Assembly (NCBI GenBank): GCA_938018185.1
Contig: CALIIW010000242.1
Coordinates: 1 to 37,443, forward strand
Length of the DNA stretch: 37,443 nucleotides
Direction of reading: 5' to 3'
From: an uncultured Saprospiraceae bacterium
GTDB taxonomy: Bacteria; Bacteroidota; Bacteroidia; Chitinophagales; Saprospiraceae
Shown: positions 1 to 8,049 of the stretch, piece by piece
Numbering within the stretch: position 1 is the first letter of the stretch
Layout of the letters: every line of letters starts with the position of its first letter
Position numbers and translations under genes: made by a program
The notes under the pieces: model-generated
The model's database searches: none
What the model saw: the letters and a program-made list of their open reading frames with translations, nothing else
Told to the model about the DNA's origin: nothing

Positions 1-744
1 CTATCCTCTGGTGAAATAATTTGTGATGAAGAAGAACTTGAGCTTTTAGATATAGGTACAGATGCAACATCTTGGATATGGACCTCTCCTTCAGGAAATA
101 CCTACAACAGCCAAAGTGTAATGATTGAGAATCAGGAGGTAGAATCTGGTGTTTATGTATTGGAAGCTTCAAATGCTGAGGGCTGTACCACTGAAGAAGA
201 AATAGAAATATCAGTTTTTGATGGTGCAAGTATTGAGAGCAAATTTTTAGTTGGCAATACTGCATGTACCGGCGATACCATTCATTTTATTGATTACAGT
301 AATATTGAAATTGATCCAAGTGCTTCGTTTTTCTGGGACTTTGGAAATGGCATCACAAGTACCGAGGTAAATCCATTGTATTCTTATACAGAAGTAGGGG
401 AATATGATATTTACTTAGAAATTACTAGTGGAGATTGCCCAAATATTTCTATTGATAAAACGGTGGAGATCATGGCTTGTCGACAGGAACTCGAAGGGTT
501 TTTGAATGCAAAATTAATGCCTTCGATAAATAAAGGAGATTTTAATTTGGAATTAATTTTAGAAGAAGAAAGTGATGTATTAATAGAAATTTTTAATGTT
601 AACGGGATGAATTTTGTTTCGGAAACTTTTAATAAAATTGAATTTTTACAAAAGCCTTATCATCTTGAAGAAGAAGGCATGTATTTTATTAAAATAAGCT
701 ACCCAGGCGGAATACAAACTTTAAGAACAATAGTAGCGAGGTAA
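1..744 (+). CDS. C-terminal part of T9SS-exported PKD/Ig-like surface protein (5'-truncated by window)
   Basis: The reading frame is open from base 1, so the gene starts outside the window; 247 residues are visible. In order they show an Ig-like segment with a Cys pair (about residues 1-75), a PKD-type domain (about 78-155, with the typical FFWDFGNG and YTEVGEYDIYLEI pattern) and a C-terminal domain of about 80 residues (from about 165) ending in GGIQTLRTIVAR. That tail has the look of a type A T9SS sorting domain (Por_Secre_tail): NKGDFNLEL, then IEIFNVNG, then GMYFIKI. From family knowledge, such proteins cross the outer membrane by type IX secretion and are anchored to the surface or released. 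Binding target and enzymatic activity cannot be judged from this end. A strong hairpin follows the stop codon. Confidence 0.85.
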   Translation, partial: LSSGEIICDEEELELLDIGTDATSWIWTSPSGNTYNSQSVMIENQEVESGVYVLEASNAEGCTTEEEIEISVFDGASIESKFLVGNTACTGDTIHFIDYSNIEIDPSASFFWDFGNGITSTEVNPLYSYTEVGEYDIYLEITSGDCPNISIDKTVEIMACRQELEGFLNAKLMPSINKGDFNLELILEEESDVLIEIFNVNGMNFVSETFNKIEFLQKPYHLEEEGMYFIKISYPGGIQTLRTIVAR

Positions 745-760
745 ATTGACTTAGATTTAG

Positions 761-794
761 GTAGAACCTCTAAACATGATCTTAGGGGTTTTAC
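761..794 (+). terminator. Hairpin after the T9SS gene
   Basis: A 13-bp inverted repeat (761-773 with 782-794, two G-T wobbles, 8-base loop) starts 16 bases after the stop codon at 744. There is no long T tract after it, so it may act as a terminator or as an RNA 3' end stabiliser. It also covers the start of the short open frame beginning at 776, which argues against that frame being a gene. Confidence 0.5.
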
Positions 795-977
795 CAAATC
801 GGTTTAAGAAAGTTAAAAAAGAGATCCTACATGTATCTGAAACTGCCTTAAGAAAATATAAATACATCCTCAACAACTGTTATCAAAATACTCCTCTATT
901 TTCCAATGGCATTCAAGCAGAAAATCTGTTTCCGTTGACGATTGTTTTTAAATCAATGACGGAAAATGCTACAAACT

Positions 978-1001
978 GGCGGAAAAAAGCTGCCTTTTTT
1001 T
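978..1001 (+). terminator. Weak terminator-like hairpin
   Basis: A 5-bp stem (978-982 with 990-994, one G-T pair) is followed directly by seven T residues (995-1001). The stem is short, so this is only a candidate. Confidence 0.25.
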
Positions 1002-1087
1002 GAGAATTTGACGGATTTCGATACCAAATTGACGGAAATCATCGCAGGCCAACTATTAATTTTACTTCGTAACTAATTAAAAACCAA

Positions 1088-1174
1088 ATGGAAGATCGCC
1101 CTAAAATAAATTCCATCAATAGTTTGATACCATTAGAACAGACTTTCGATAGAATACAATTTATATCCAGATGA
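1088..1174 (+). CDS. Possible 28-residue leader ORF overlapping the next start
   Basis: A short ATG-initiated frame (begins MEDRPKINSI, ends FDRIQFISR) stops at 1172-1174 and overlaps the ATG at 1171 in an ATGA arrangement, the classical layout for translational coupling. I do not recognise the peptide. It may be a real leader, the remnant of a longer gene, or chance, especially as the downstream gene could instead start at 1186. No signal peptide or membrane segment is visible. Confidence 0.2.
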   Translation: MEDRPKINSINSLIPLEQTFDRIQFISR

Positions 1175-2166
1175 AAATAACACATATGAAAAAGTGTGCT
1201 TTTGTGCTTATTAGCCTACTCTCTATTCCCTTCTTCCTTTCTGCGCAACTGGAACCTCTGGAAGATCTGGAAACAGTTTCTGAGAAAAACTTTTTCAAAA
1301 GCTACTTCAAGGATGTATTTAAAGACCTTACTGATTTTGGAAACCCTCTAACTTTGTCAGGTGGAGTGGGTCTCAACATGCGTTCTTACAATTCTAGTGG
1401 TGGCCCGCTCCGTCAGGACCCTTTTTTTTATGGTTTGAATGCTAATCTGAATGTTCGTGTTTTTCAAATAAATATTCCATTTTCATTAGCGGTAACAGCA
1501 CGTAATCGTGAATCGTCTCTACCTAATTGGAATGAGATGGTAGATGCTTTGAAAAACGATCTCCGTAACAATGTACGCGCACAACGAGATCGCTTCATCC
1601 GATTTGGGACGAGTCCTCATTATAAGTGGATGAAACTTCATCTGGGACATCGTGCTATGAATTTTTCGAAGTTTACTTTAGCTAACCTTAATTTTTTAGG
1701 AATTGGAACTGAACTCACTCCAGGAAAATTCCGTGTTGCCACAATGTATGGTCGGCTAGCCAAAGCAGAACCCTTGGATCTTTCCTTGACAACTCCCAAT
1801 ATACCCATCTACGAAAGGATGGGCTGGGGTACTAAGATTGGATATGGTACTGAACAACGCTCCATAGACTTGATCCTTTTTAAAGCACATGATGATCCAA
1901 GATCTATAACTATTCCTGAATCGAGCCCTAAACAACCAAGTCCGGAAGAAAATCTAAGCTTGGGCCTCAATGGCCAGACTTTATTGTTTGATCGATTCCG
2001 CTTAAGGATAGAAACTGCCCTCAGCGCTCTTTCACCCAACGCTTTGGATGACTCAATGCAAACAAGAAGGTCACATGATATAATATGGTTCTTTTGTTTA
2101 TTCACTCCGGATTTGCAAAGCTATTTTGAGTTAAATCATCATGCTCAAGTACTTTGTCTTGTATGA
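1171..2166 (+). pseudogene. Outer-membrane barrel protein, probably C-terminally truncated
   Basis: The 331-residue product begins with a signal peptide (hydrophobic core at about residues 9-24, cleavage likely after FFLSAQ). Its body is of alternating polar/aromatic beta-strand type, e.g. LTLSGGVGLNMRSYN, KLHLGHRAMNFSKFTLA and GKFRVATMYGRL. It resembles the N-terminal half of large (roughly 600-800 residue) Bacteroidota outer-membrane barrel proteins, a resemblance recalled from memory, not searched. The last 50 or so residues (after about ETALSALSP) lose the strand pattern, and no other frame continues it beyond about 2055. A terminator follows immediately. I therefore read this as a truncated or decayed copy. 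The start may be 1171 or the second Met at 1186, which gives a more typical signal peptide. Function unknown. Confidence 0.5.
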
Positions 2167-2197
2167 AATTCATTGCTTTCCACTTACTCTGTAAAAA

Positions 2198-2235
2198 CCC
2201 TCTGGATCTATTATTCCAGAGGGCTTTATTTTTGC
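2198..2235. terminator. Bidirectional Rho-independent terminator
   Basis: A perfect 9-bp stem (2198-2206 with 2215-2223, 8-base loop) is flanked by A residues on the left and a T-rich run on the right. It lies between convergent genes ending at 2166 (+) and 2255 (-), so it can serve both. Confidence 0.85.
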
Positions 2236-2254
2236 AACGTGAATTATTTAGAAT

Positions 2255-2674
2255 TTATCTTCCAAATATGTGAACAGTACCTTTCTTTCTTGAACTATTC
2301 TTAGTATCATAAAAGAATGTTATGTCTTTTATGACTCTGTTTCCTCCTGGTAGATCTATGACTCTTGAACCAGTTCCTCCTGTAAAACTATCTCTAACTT
2401 GAATGACATCTTTACTACCATTTCCGTATTCGATGATTACTTTATGCATGTTGACAGTACCACCTGTAATTTGAACTTTCAATTTTTTAAAAAAGCCATC
2501 TTGAGGGCCAACTCGAATAACATCTCGATCCATTTTGTAATTAACCTTTTGGGAACCAATCTTTATCCAAGGTTTGTGTTGATGTTTTTTTTGCATTCCT
2601 CTTTGAGCTGATGCTGAAGAGATAAATAGAAATCCTAGTAAAATAAAACTGACTAACAATTTTGTTCTTTTCAT
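2255..2674 (-). CDS. Small exported DUF2541-like protein
   Basis: This 139-residue protein has a clear signal peptide (MKRTKLL, hydrophobic core, cleavage likely after SSASAQ). The mature part carries a compact beta-rich domain: WIKIGSQKVNYKMDRDVIRVG, FKKLKVQITGGTVNMHKVIIEYGNG, then SRVIDLPGGNRVIKDITFFYDTKN and VHIFGR at the very end. This pattern matches what I know of DUF2541-type small secreted proteins common in Bacteroidota; their function is not known to me. It is predicted to be periplasmic or surface-exposed. It stands alone, convergent with the barrel gene and separated from it by a shared terminator. The assignment is from motif memory only. Confidence 0.65.
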   Translation of the reverse strand: MKRTKLLVSFILLGFLFISSASAQRGMQKKHQHKPWIKIGSQKVNYKMDRDVIRVGPQDGFFKKLKVQITGGTVNMHKVIIEYGNGSKDVIQVRDSFTGGTGSRVIDLPGGNRVIKDITFFYDTKNSSRKKGTVHIFGR

Positions 2675-2834
2675 AATAGATTTTTTTAAATGATTTACCT
2701 CTTTGATTGAAGAAGAGAGGAAAGGTTTAAAGCCAAATTAATTCTTAAGACTTTTTAACATTTTAACTGCTTGAAAATTGGTCAAGTATTTATGGATTTG
2801 AAAATATTGTGACAGAATTAGAAGGATTAAAATT

Positions 2835-3692
2835 CTATCGATTTTGTCCAATGTACTGCTCTTTAAAACTATGAGGTGTTTGATGCATCACCTCCTTAAA
2901 TTTCCTATTGAAATAGGAGACATTGTTATACCCAGATTCAAAACAAATTTGCCCAATATTTTTATCAGTAGTCATTAAAAGTTTACAGGCATGGTTTATC
3001 CTGAATTCATTAATAATTTGAGTGTAAGTCTTTTTGGTTTGTTTTTTTATAAATTTATAAAAAGTAGGTTCCGATATATTCAACTTGTTTGCAACCTCTT
3101 TAATACTAACCTCTTTATGATAATTATCCATGATATGATCGTATACTATTTTAATTCGGTCAAGTTGAGAAACATTTAGGCCAAGTGCATACTCCTCAGA
3201 ACATATTTTTTTATAATTATTAGATTCTGCCAATAAGTTTAGTAACTCCAATAAATGTAAAAGTTTAGGCATACCTGTTTTCCTAAGAATTTTTTTAATG
3301 ATTTTCTTTGATTTGACCTTGGTTTTTTCTGAAAATTCTAAACCGAATTTTGCTTTTTCAAATAGATGATTGATAGCATTTAGTTCTGGTTTTGTCATAA
3401 ATTTTTCACCCAAAAAGTCGATATTCATTTGGATCACAACTTGACTGCAGTTCATTTCTGTTGTAAATCCATGAGGTAAATTTGATCCAAACATGACCAA
3501 ATCGGATTCTTGATAATCCGAAATTTGATTTCCAACAAATCGTTTACCACTACTTTTTAGCGTATAACAAATCTCTAATTCCGGATGGAAATGCCAAGCT
3601 TGACTCAATAAGGGTCGATTTTTTCTTGAAACAATTTTTGCTGTAAAGGACCTCTCAGCTGGTTCAGCGATTACTTCATATTCTGGTTTCAT
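2835..3692 (-). CDS. AraC-family transcriptional regulator of the glycosylglycerate locus
   Basis: The product has 285 residues. The N-terminal 100 residues form a cupin-like sensor (AWHFHPELEICYTLKSSGKRFVG, then a DLVMFGSNLPH motif), as in AraC regulators that bind sugars or small ligands. The C-terminal region (about 183-280) is a double helix-turn-helix HTH_18 domain: SIKEVANKLNISEPTFYKFIK for the first HTH, and IGQICFESGYNNVSYFNRKFK with the family signature for the second. The gene is transcribed divergently from the TonB-dependent receptor at 3920 with 227 bases between them. That spacer holds a pair of 11-bp direct repeats 20 bp apart, the kind of site AraC dimers bind. I infer it controls the receptor and the downstream catabolic genes. 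The effector could be the glycosylglycerate or glycerate; neither can be read from sequence. Confidence 0.9.
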   Translation of the reverse strand: MKPEYEVIAEPAERSFTAKIVSRKNRPLLSQAWHFHPELEICYTLKSSGKRFVGNQISDYQESDLVMFGSNLPHGFTTEMNCSQVVIQMNIDFLGEKFMTKPELNAINHLFEKAKFGLEFSEKTKVKSKKIIKKILRKTGMPKLLHLLELLNLLAESNNYKKICSEEYALGLNVSQLDRIKIVYDHIMDNYHKEVSIKEVANKLNISEPTFYKFIKKQTKKTYTQIINEFRINHACKLLMTTDKNIGQICFESGYNNVSYFNRKFKEVMHQTPHSFKEQYIGQNR

Positions 3693-3760
3693 TAAATTCT
3701 TTTTTGGTTTGTCAGTAAAAGCTTCAGAATCCTACATCAAACAATTATACCTATACTATT

Positions 3761-3791
3761 ATAAGAATATTTTTAGATAAATAAGAATATT
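3761..3791. promoter_or_regulatory. Candidate AraC operator: two 11-bp direct repeats
   Basis: ATAAGAATATT occurs at 3761-3771 and again at 3781-3791, exactly 20 bp apart, so both copies face the same side of the helix. AraC-family proteins typically bind direct repeats about 21 bp apart. The site lies in the divergent spacer between the AraC-type regulator and the receptor gene, about 40 bp upstream of the candidate promoter at 3832-3859. The region is very AT-rich, so chance is not excluded. Confidence 0.45.
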
Positions 3792-3831
3792 AATATAGAA
3801 TAGTGTCATAAAACGATAGTATTATACTGAA

Positions 3832-3859
3832 ATTGAACATAACCTAGACCGTACATTTG
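3832..3859 (+). promoter_or_regulatory. Candidate Bacteroidota-type promoter of the receptor gene
   Basis: TACATTTG at 3852-3859 fits the Bacteroidota -7 consensus TAnnTTTG. ATTG at 3832-3835 sits 16 bases upstream in the place of the -33 TTTG box, slightly closer than usual. The start codon at 3920 would follow a leader of about 55 nt. Confidence 0.4.
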
Positions 3860-3919
3860 ATGCATACATTGTACACTCGCAGAATTATATATTTTATTTT
3901 TTAAATAAAACGGAACTAA

Positions 3920-6613
3920 ATGATGAAAAAACTACTAAAAACTTTTAACGTACTTTTCTTTATTACAGGCTTTTTATTTATTAGCACATCACTCGAAGCC
4001 CAAAACACAATTTCTGGAATAATTTCGGATGCCGATGCAGATGAACCTTTAATCGGAGCAACAGTTTATGTAAAGGAGTTGAACACAGGAACGGTCACTG
4101 ATTTTGATGGAAGTTACAGTTTAAATCTACCAGATGGGCTCTATACTATACAAGTGGCCTATGCCGGTTTCGGTGGACAGAGTACAGAAATAACGGTCGC
4201 TGGAGGTCAATCAGTTGATCAGAACTTTTCTCTAACCTCTGGGATTGGTTTGGATGAAATTGTAGTAACAGCTTCAAGTACCTTTAGGTCTCAAAAACAG
4301 GCACCTCTATCTATAAGTTCTATGCGAATGAAGGATATCACAAAGCTGAATGCAAATAGTCAAGCTGACATCTTAAGAAGTATTCCAGGTGTAACAGCTG
4401 AAGGTGGAGGTGGTGAAACAGCTACTAACCTTTTTGTGAGAGGCCTTCCCTCAGGTGGACAATACACCTTTAATCCTTTGCAATACGATGGTTTACCTTT
4501 GATGACAACTTTTGGTTTGAATTCATCCGCGCATGATGTTTATGCCAGACCCGATATAGGATTTAAAGGTGTTGAATTTGTTAGAGGTGGTGCTTCTATT
4601 TTATATGGAGCAGGATCTGCAGCAGGTATCATTAACTACATTAGTAAAACAGGTGATACGAATCCAGGCAATATCGTCAACTTAGAATGGGCTGATGGAG
4701 GTAGATTGAAGACAGACTTTTATAGTGGTGGAAAACTAGGAGGTGAAAATTCAAATACCTACTACGCAATTACTGGATTTATGAGATATGATGAAGGGCC
4801 ATATGAAACAGGTGTACCCACTCGAGGGGGGCAGATGAGAGCAAACATCAAAAAAGTTTTTGACAAGGGGGCATTCACACTTCATGGTCAATTTATAAAC
4901 GATAGGGCTCAATTTTTAATGCCTCTACCATTAGAAGGAGGTTCTAGAGAAAGAATTGATGGTAATGACGGAGAACCTGTATCACAATTGATGACATCAG
5001 AATTGAGCAATACTTCATTTTTGACTGCAGGAGGAGTTTATGATAGTCCATACGAAGATGGTGTCTATACGAATGGAGGTTATGTTCTTGGTGAGTTTGA
5101 ATACAATCTTTCTGAATCTTTAAAATTTAAAGCCAAATCAAGATTGGCAAATTATAAGCACAGTTTCGCACTTTATGTGGGAGGTAATGGTGCCAATGGA
5201 GGAAACCCTATCACACTAGATAAATACGTTGATGCTGTTGCTCCAGGAAACCAGGGTTATACTGCAAATTACCATGGATTGAGTGGATCCGTAAATGGAT
5301 CTGATCTTGTATTGGATAATTTGCATGTGGATAGAATTAGACCAATGACTGATTATTCTGGAGAAGCAGCCATCACAAAGACAGTAACTACTGGTGGAGG
5401 AAGTCACAACATTACCTTAGGTACTTTTATCGGTCGTTCAGAAGCCGATGATATTAATTACCAATATCGAGTGGTTTCAGAATGGAATAATAATCCAAAA
5501 TTAGTTGACATAAATATTGTTGACTCTACTGGAGCTAATGTAATCTATTCTCAAGCAGGGATCAATAACCGAATTGGACAAACAAGTAACAAATACCTTC
5601 GTCAAAATAGAACTGCCTTTTATTTAACGGATGAAGTTATTGCCAACAAATGGCGTTTTGACATTGGTTTTAGATTTGAAACTACAGCAGGTCAATTTAG
5701 CAATGGAAACATCGTGGAATCACAAGTTTATGATGATCCAGAATTATCTGCAGACTTGGCAAATGTCAGATTCGCTGATGGAAGTTTTGTTCGTGCAGGA
5801 GTTGAAGCTTCTAGTTGGGCAGTTTCCTTGGCTGGTTTATATGAACTTAGTAATACAGCAAATTTATATGCTAACTTTTCAAGAGGATATTTCTTTCCTC
5901 AATTCAGAGGTTTTGCTCCACTTGCTACTGGCATAACCGGTACTGACTATAACCCCGAAACCATCCTTCAAGGGGAAGCTGGTGTTAAACTTGGGAATGA
6001 CAATTTTAGTGCTTCTGTAGCTGCATACTATGTAGGCTTAACTGACAGAATTTCAATACAAAACTCTTTTGTAAATGGTGTATTAGAACAAGTCAATCGT
6101 AACGAACAAAACACAGCTACCATTGGTTTAGAAGCAACTGCTGATTATAGATTAGTCGATGGTTTGAGTTTGAGAGGTTCTTTTACTTTCCAAAGTCACG
6201 AAATAACCAAGAACACTAGAGAAGATCTTATTAACAATACCACTGAAACTGTAAACGAAGGAAACGAATTAGCTAGGCAACCAAATTTACTTGGCTATTT
6301 AGGTTTATATTTTGACAAAAATAATTTTGATGCTTTTGCAAGTCTTAATTATACCGGAGCAAAGTTTACAAGTGATGACAATACAATTGAATTGGATCCT
6401 ATAAGTCTAATGAGATTAGGTGCAGGATATTCCTTTGGTATGGGAGAAGCTGGAGAATCATTCCGATTGGGCTTTTCAGTATTTAATTTGACGGATGTTC
6501 AAGGTATCACGGAAGGAAATCCAAGAGCAATTGTAGAAGGTGAAGGGGAGTTTTTCTTCGGAAGGCCAATTCTTCCTAGAAGAATATTCGTAACAGGAAC
6601 TTTAAATTTTTAA
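3920..6613 (+). CDS. TonB-dependent outer-membrane receptor
   Basis: The 897-residue protein starts with a signal peptide (MMKKLLKTFNVLFF..., cleavage likely after SLEAQ). Next come a carboxypeptidase-regulatory-like beta-sandwich (about 29-105: ISGIISDADADEPLIGATVYVKELNTGTVTDFDGSYSL), a plug domain (about 115-240: LRSIPGVTAEGGGGETATNLFVRGLP and FVRGGASILYGAGSAAGIINYISK) and a 22-strand-type barrel ending in RRIFVTGTLNF with the usual terminal Phe. It takes up a small substrate across the outer membrane using TonB/ExbBD energy. There is no SusD-like partner next to it, so this is not a standard SusCD polysaccharide pair. The context (AraC regulator, glycosylglycerate hydrolase, symporter, glycerate kinase) suggests a small osmolyte-like glycoside as substrate; that is inference. 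A hairpin follows the gene. Confidence 0.92.
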   Translation: MMKKLLKTFNVLFFITGFLFISTSLEAQNTISGIISDADADEPLIGATVYVKELNTGTVTDFDGSYSLNLPDGLYTIQVAYAGFGGQSTEITVAGGQSVDQNFSLTSGIGLDEIVVTASSTFRSQKQAPLSISSMRMKDITKLNANSQADILRSIPGVTAEGGGGETATNLFVRGLPSGGQYTFNPLQYDGLPLMTTFGLNSSAHDVYARPDIGFKGVEFVRGGASILYGAGSAAGIINYISKTGDTNPGNIVNLEWADGGRLKTDFYSGGKLGGENSNTYYAITGFMRYDEGPYETGVPTRGGQMRANIKKVFDKGAFTLHGQFINDRAQFLMPLPLEGGSRERIDGNDGEPVSQLMTSELSNTSFLTAGGVYDSPYEDGVYTNGGYVLGEFEYNLSESLKFKAKSRLANYKHSFALYVGGNGANGGNPITLDKYVDAVAPGNQGYTANYHGLSGSVNGSDLVLDNLHVDRIRPMTDYSGEAAITKTVTTGGGSHNITLGTFIGRSEADDINYQYRVVSEWNNNPKLVDINIVDSTGANVIYSQAGINNRIGQTSNKYLRQNRTAFYLTDEVIANKWRFDIGFRFETTAGQFSNGNIVESQVYDDPELSADLANVRFADGSFVRAGVEASSWAVSLAGLYELSNTANLYANFSRGYFFPQFRGFAPLATGITGTDYNPETILQGEAGVKLGNDNFSASVAAYYVGLTDRISIQNSFVNGVLEQVNRNEQNTATIGLEATADYRLVDGLSLRGSFTFQSHEITKNTREDLINNTTETVNEGNELARQPNLLGYLGLYFDKNNFDAFASLNYTGAKFTSDDNTIELDPISLMRLGAGYSFGMGEAGESFRLGFSVFNLTDVQGITEGNPRAIVEGEGEFFFGRPILPRRIFVTGTLNF

Positions 6614-6637
6614 ACAAATTTTTTTAACTACTCATGT

Positions 6638-6675
6638 GCATTGGTGGATATTAAAAAATCCGCCAATGCCTTTTC
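6638..6675 (+). terminator. Intercistronic hairpin after the receptor gene
   Basis: A 12-bp stem (6638-6649 with 6658-6669, one G-T pair, A-rich 8-base loop) is followed by CTTTTCCTTA. It sits between the receptor and the hydrolase genes, which are on the same strand. It may partly terminate transcription or protect the 3' end of the receptor mRNA, giving more receptor than enzyme. Confidence 0.6.
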
Positions 6676-6741
6676 CTTATCATTAGTAAAATATTTTTAT
6701 TATTGGTACATTAGATTCATAATTCACAACAGTTATATATT

Positions 6742-8049
6742 TTGGAAAAGTTAGCAGCAACTGCTCAAGAAATCCTAAGAAAAAACTGGAAAGATGGATT
6801 CACCATACCCACTAGTCGATTGTATCCATTTCAGTGGAATTGGGATTCTGGATTTACAGCTATAGGACAATGTCATTTTGATATTGATTTTGCTATTGGT
6901 GAATTAGAATCCTTGTTTTCCGGCCAATGGGAGAATGGCATGCTTCCTCATATTATTTTTCATAGCCAAAATGAAAAGACTTATTTTCCGAACTACGACT
7001 TTTGGGATGCAAACGTCAATTTAGGGGCGCCTCAAAATCCTAAAACTTCAGGAATTACGCAACCCGCTGTTCATGGATTTATTCTGGAATGTTTACTTGA
7101 AAGATTTCCTGAGAATCAAAAAATTCAATCTTTTGCTAAACAAATTTTTCCAAAAATTGTCAATTTGCATAGATGGTTTTATAAATACAGAGATCCGGAA
7201 AATGAAGGACTTATTTTTATCTTCCATCCTTGGGAATCAGGCAGAGACAATTCACCTCTATGGGATGAGTCTATGGATCGTATCGTAATTGATTATAACG
7301 AACTACCATCTTATAAGCGGAGGGATACTAGCATAGCACCTTCAGACGAAAGACCAACGACTCATCAGTATGATCGCTATGTATACCTTTTGCAACTCGG
7401 AAAAAAAAATAAATACGATGAGAAAGGAATTTTCGAAGAAAGTCCATTTTTAATTCAAGATACCTTAATGAATGCCGTGTTAATCAAATCCAATCAAAGT
7501 TTGATCAACATCGGCAAACAGTTTGGTTTTGATACAGGAGAAATTGAAGAATGGCAACAACAAGCGAAACCAAAGTTTTCAGAAAAACTTTGGAACGATG
7601 AATTAAACACCTTTACTGTTTTTGACTTGCGTGCAAATCATTCAATCCCTCATAAGGAAATCGGTGGTTTATCATCTCTATATGCTGAAATCCCGAATAG
7701 CAAACAAGCCAAGGCATTAAATGACTATTTGCAAAATTTACATCAGAGAAACTTTTATGTTTGCCCAAGTTTTGATGTAGATAGCCCCCTGTTTGACTCC
7801 AAAAGATACTGGCGTGGCCCGATCTGGCCTCAGATGAATTGGATGATTTATCATGGTCTAAAAAAATATGCTTATGAAGATACTGCAAAAATTGTCAAGT
7901 CTGATTTAATCGAGTTGGTTTCTAAGCATGGGTTCTATGAATATTTTGAATCACAAAAAGAATTAGCTGCTAAATTGAAAGTGGGATACGGGGGAGGTGC
8001 GTTTAGTTGGACGGCTGCTTGTGTGTTGGACCTTTTGAAAGAAGCTTGA
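6742..8049 (+). CDS. GH63-type glycosylglycerate (mannosyl-/glucosylglycerate) hydrolase
   Basis: 435 residues, no signal peptide, hence cytoplasmic. The (alpha/alpha)6-barrel pattern fits the short GH63 branch that includes bacterial mannosylglycerate/glucosylglycerate hydrolases: PFQWNWDSGF near residue 30 (Asp35), NGMLPHIIFH, FWDANVNLG, HPWESGRDNSP (Asp169), WRGPIWPQMNWMI and GFYEYFE (Glu400), then FSWTAACVLDL at the end. Asp169 and Glu400 sit where the acid and base of those enzymes are expected; this is my alignment by eye. Predicted reaction: 2-O-glycosyl-glycerate to hexose plus glycerate. The glycerate kinase encoded downstream strongly supports this substrate over an ordinary alpha-glucoside. 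The start is TTG; no in-frame ATG is near it, and the next Met (residue 67) would remove conserved parts. The gene overlaps the following GNAT by one base (TGATG). Alternative: another GH63-like alpha-glycosidase. Confidence 0.75.
   Translation: MEKLAATAQEILRKNWKDGFTIPTSRLYPFQWNWDSGFTAIGQCHFDIDFAIGELESLFSGQWENGMLPHIIFHSQNEKTYFPNYDFWDANVNLGAPQNPKTSGITQPAVHGFILECLLERFPENQKIQSFAKQIFPKIVNLHRWFYKYRDPENEGLIFIFHPWESGRDNSPLWDESMDRIVIDYNELPSYKRRDTSIAPSDERPTTHQYDRYVYLLQLGKKNKYDEKGIFEESPFLIQDTLMNAVLIKSNQSLINIGKQFGFDTGEIEEWQQQAKPKFSEKLWNDELNTFTVFDLRANHSIPHKEIGGLSSLYAEIPNSKQAKALNDYLQNLHQRNFYVCPSFDVDSPLFDSKRYWRGPIWPQMNWMIYHGLKKYAYEDTAKIVKSDLIELVSKHGFYEYFESQKELAAKLKVGYGGGAFSWTAACVLDLLKEA

Larger units (their letters stand above)
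745..1087. other. Intergenic stretch without a convincing gene
   Basis: Apart from the hairpin at 761-794 and a weak terminator-like hairpin at 978-1001, I see no gene here. A 75-codon open frame (776-1003) starts inside the first hairpin and ends in the T tract of the second, and its translation resembles no family I know. The pentamer GACGG recurs three times between about 958 and 1035 in similar contexts (TGACGGAAAA, TGACGGATTT, TGACGGAAAT); significance unknown. Confidence 0.4.

Noticed and set aside
776-1003. 75-codon ATG-initiated open frame
   Set aside because: It begins within the loop and arm of the hairpin at 761-794 and ends in the T tract of another hairpin; its translation resembles no family.
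1809-2105. 98-codon minus-strand frame inside the barrel gene
   Set aside because: Antisense shadow of a gene with a clear signal peptide and barrel pattern; no protein-like features of its own.
8007-8048. 14-codon upstream extension of the GNAT gene
   Set aside because: It lies wholly within the hydrolase gene, and the ATG at 8049 gives the usual overlapping start.
3920-8049. A SusCD-type polysaccharide utilisation locus
   Set aside because: No SusD-like lipoprotein gene is next to the receptor, and the hydrolase lacks a signal peptide.
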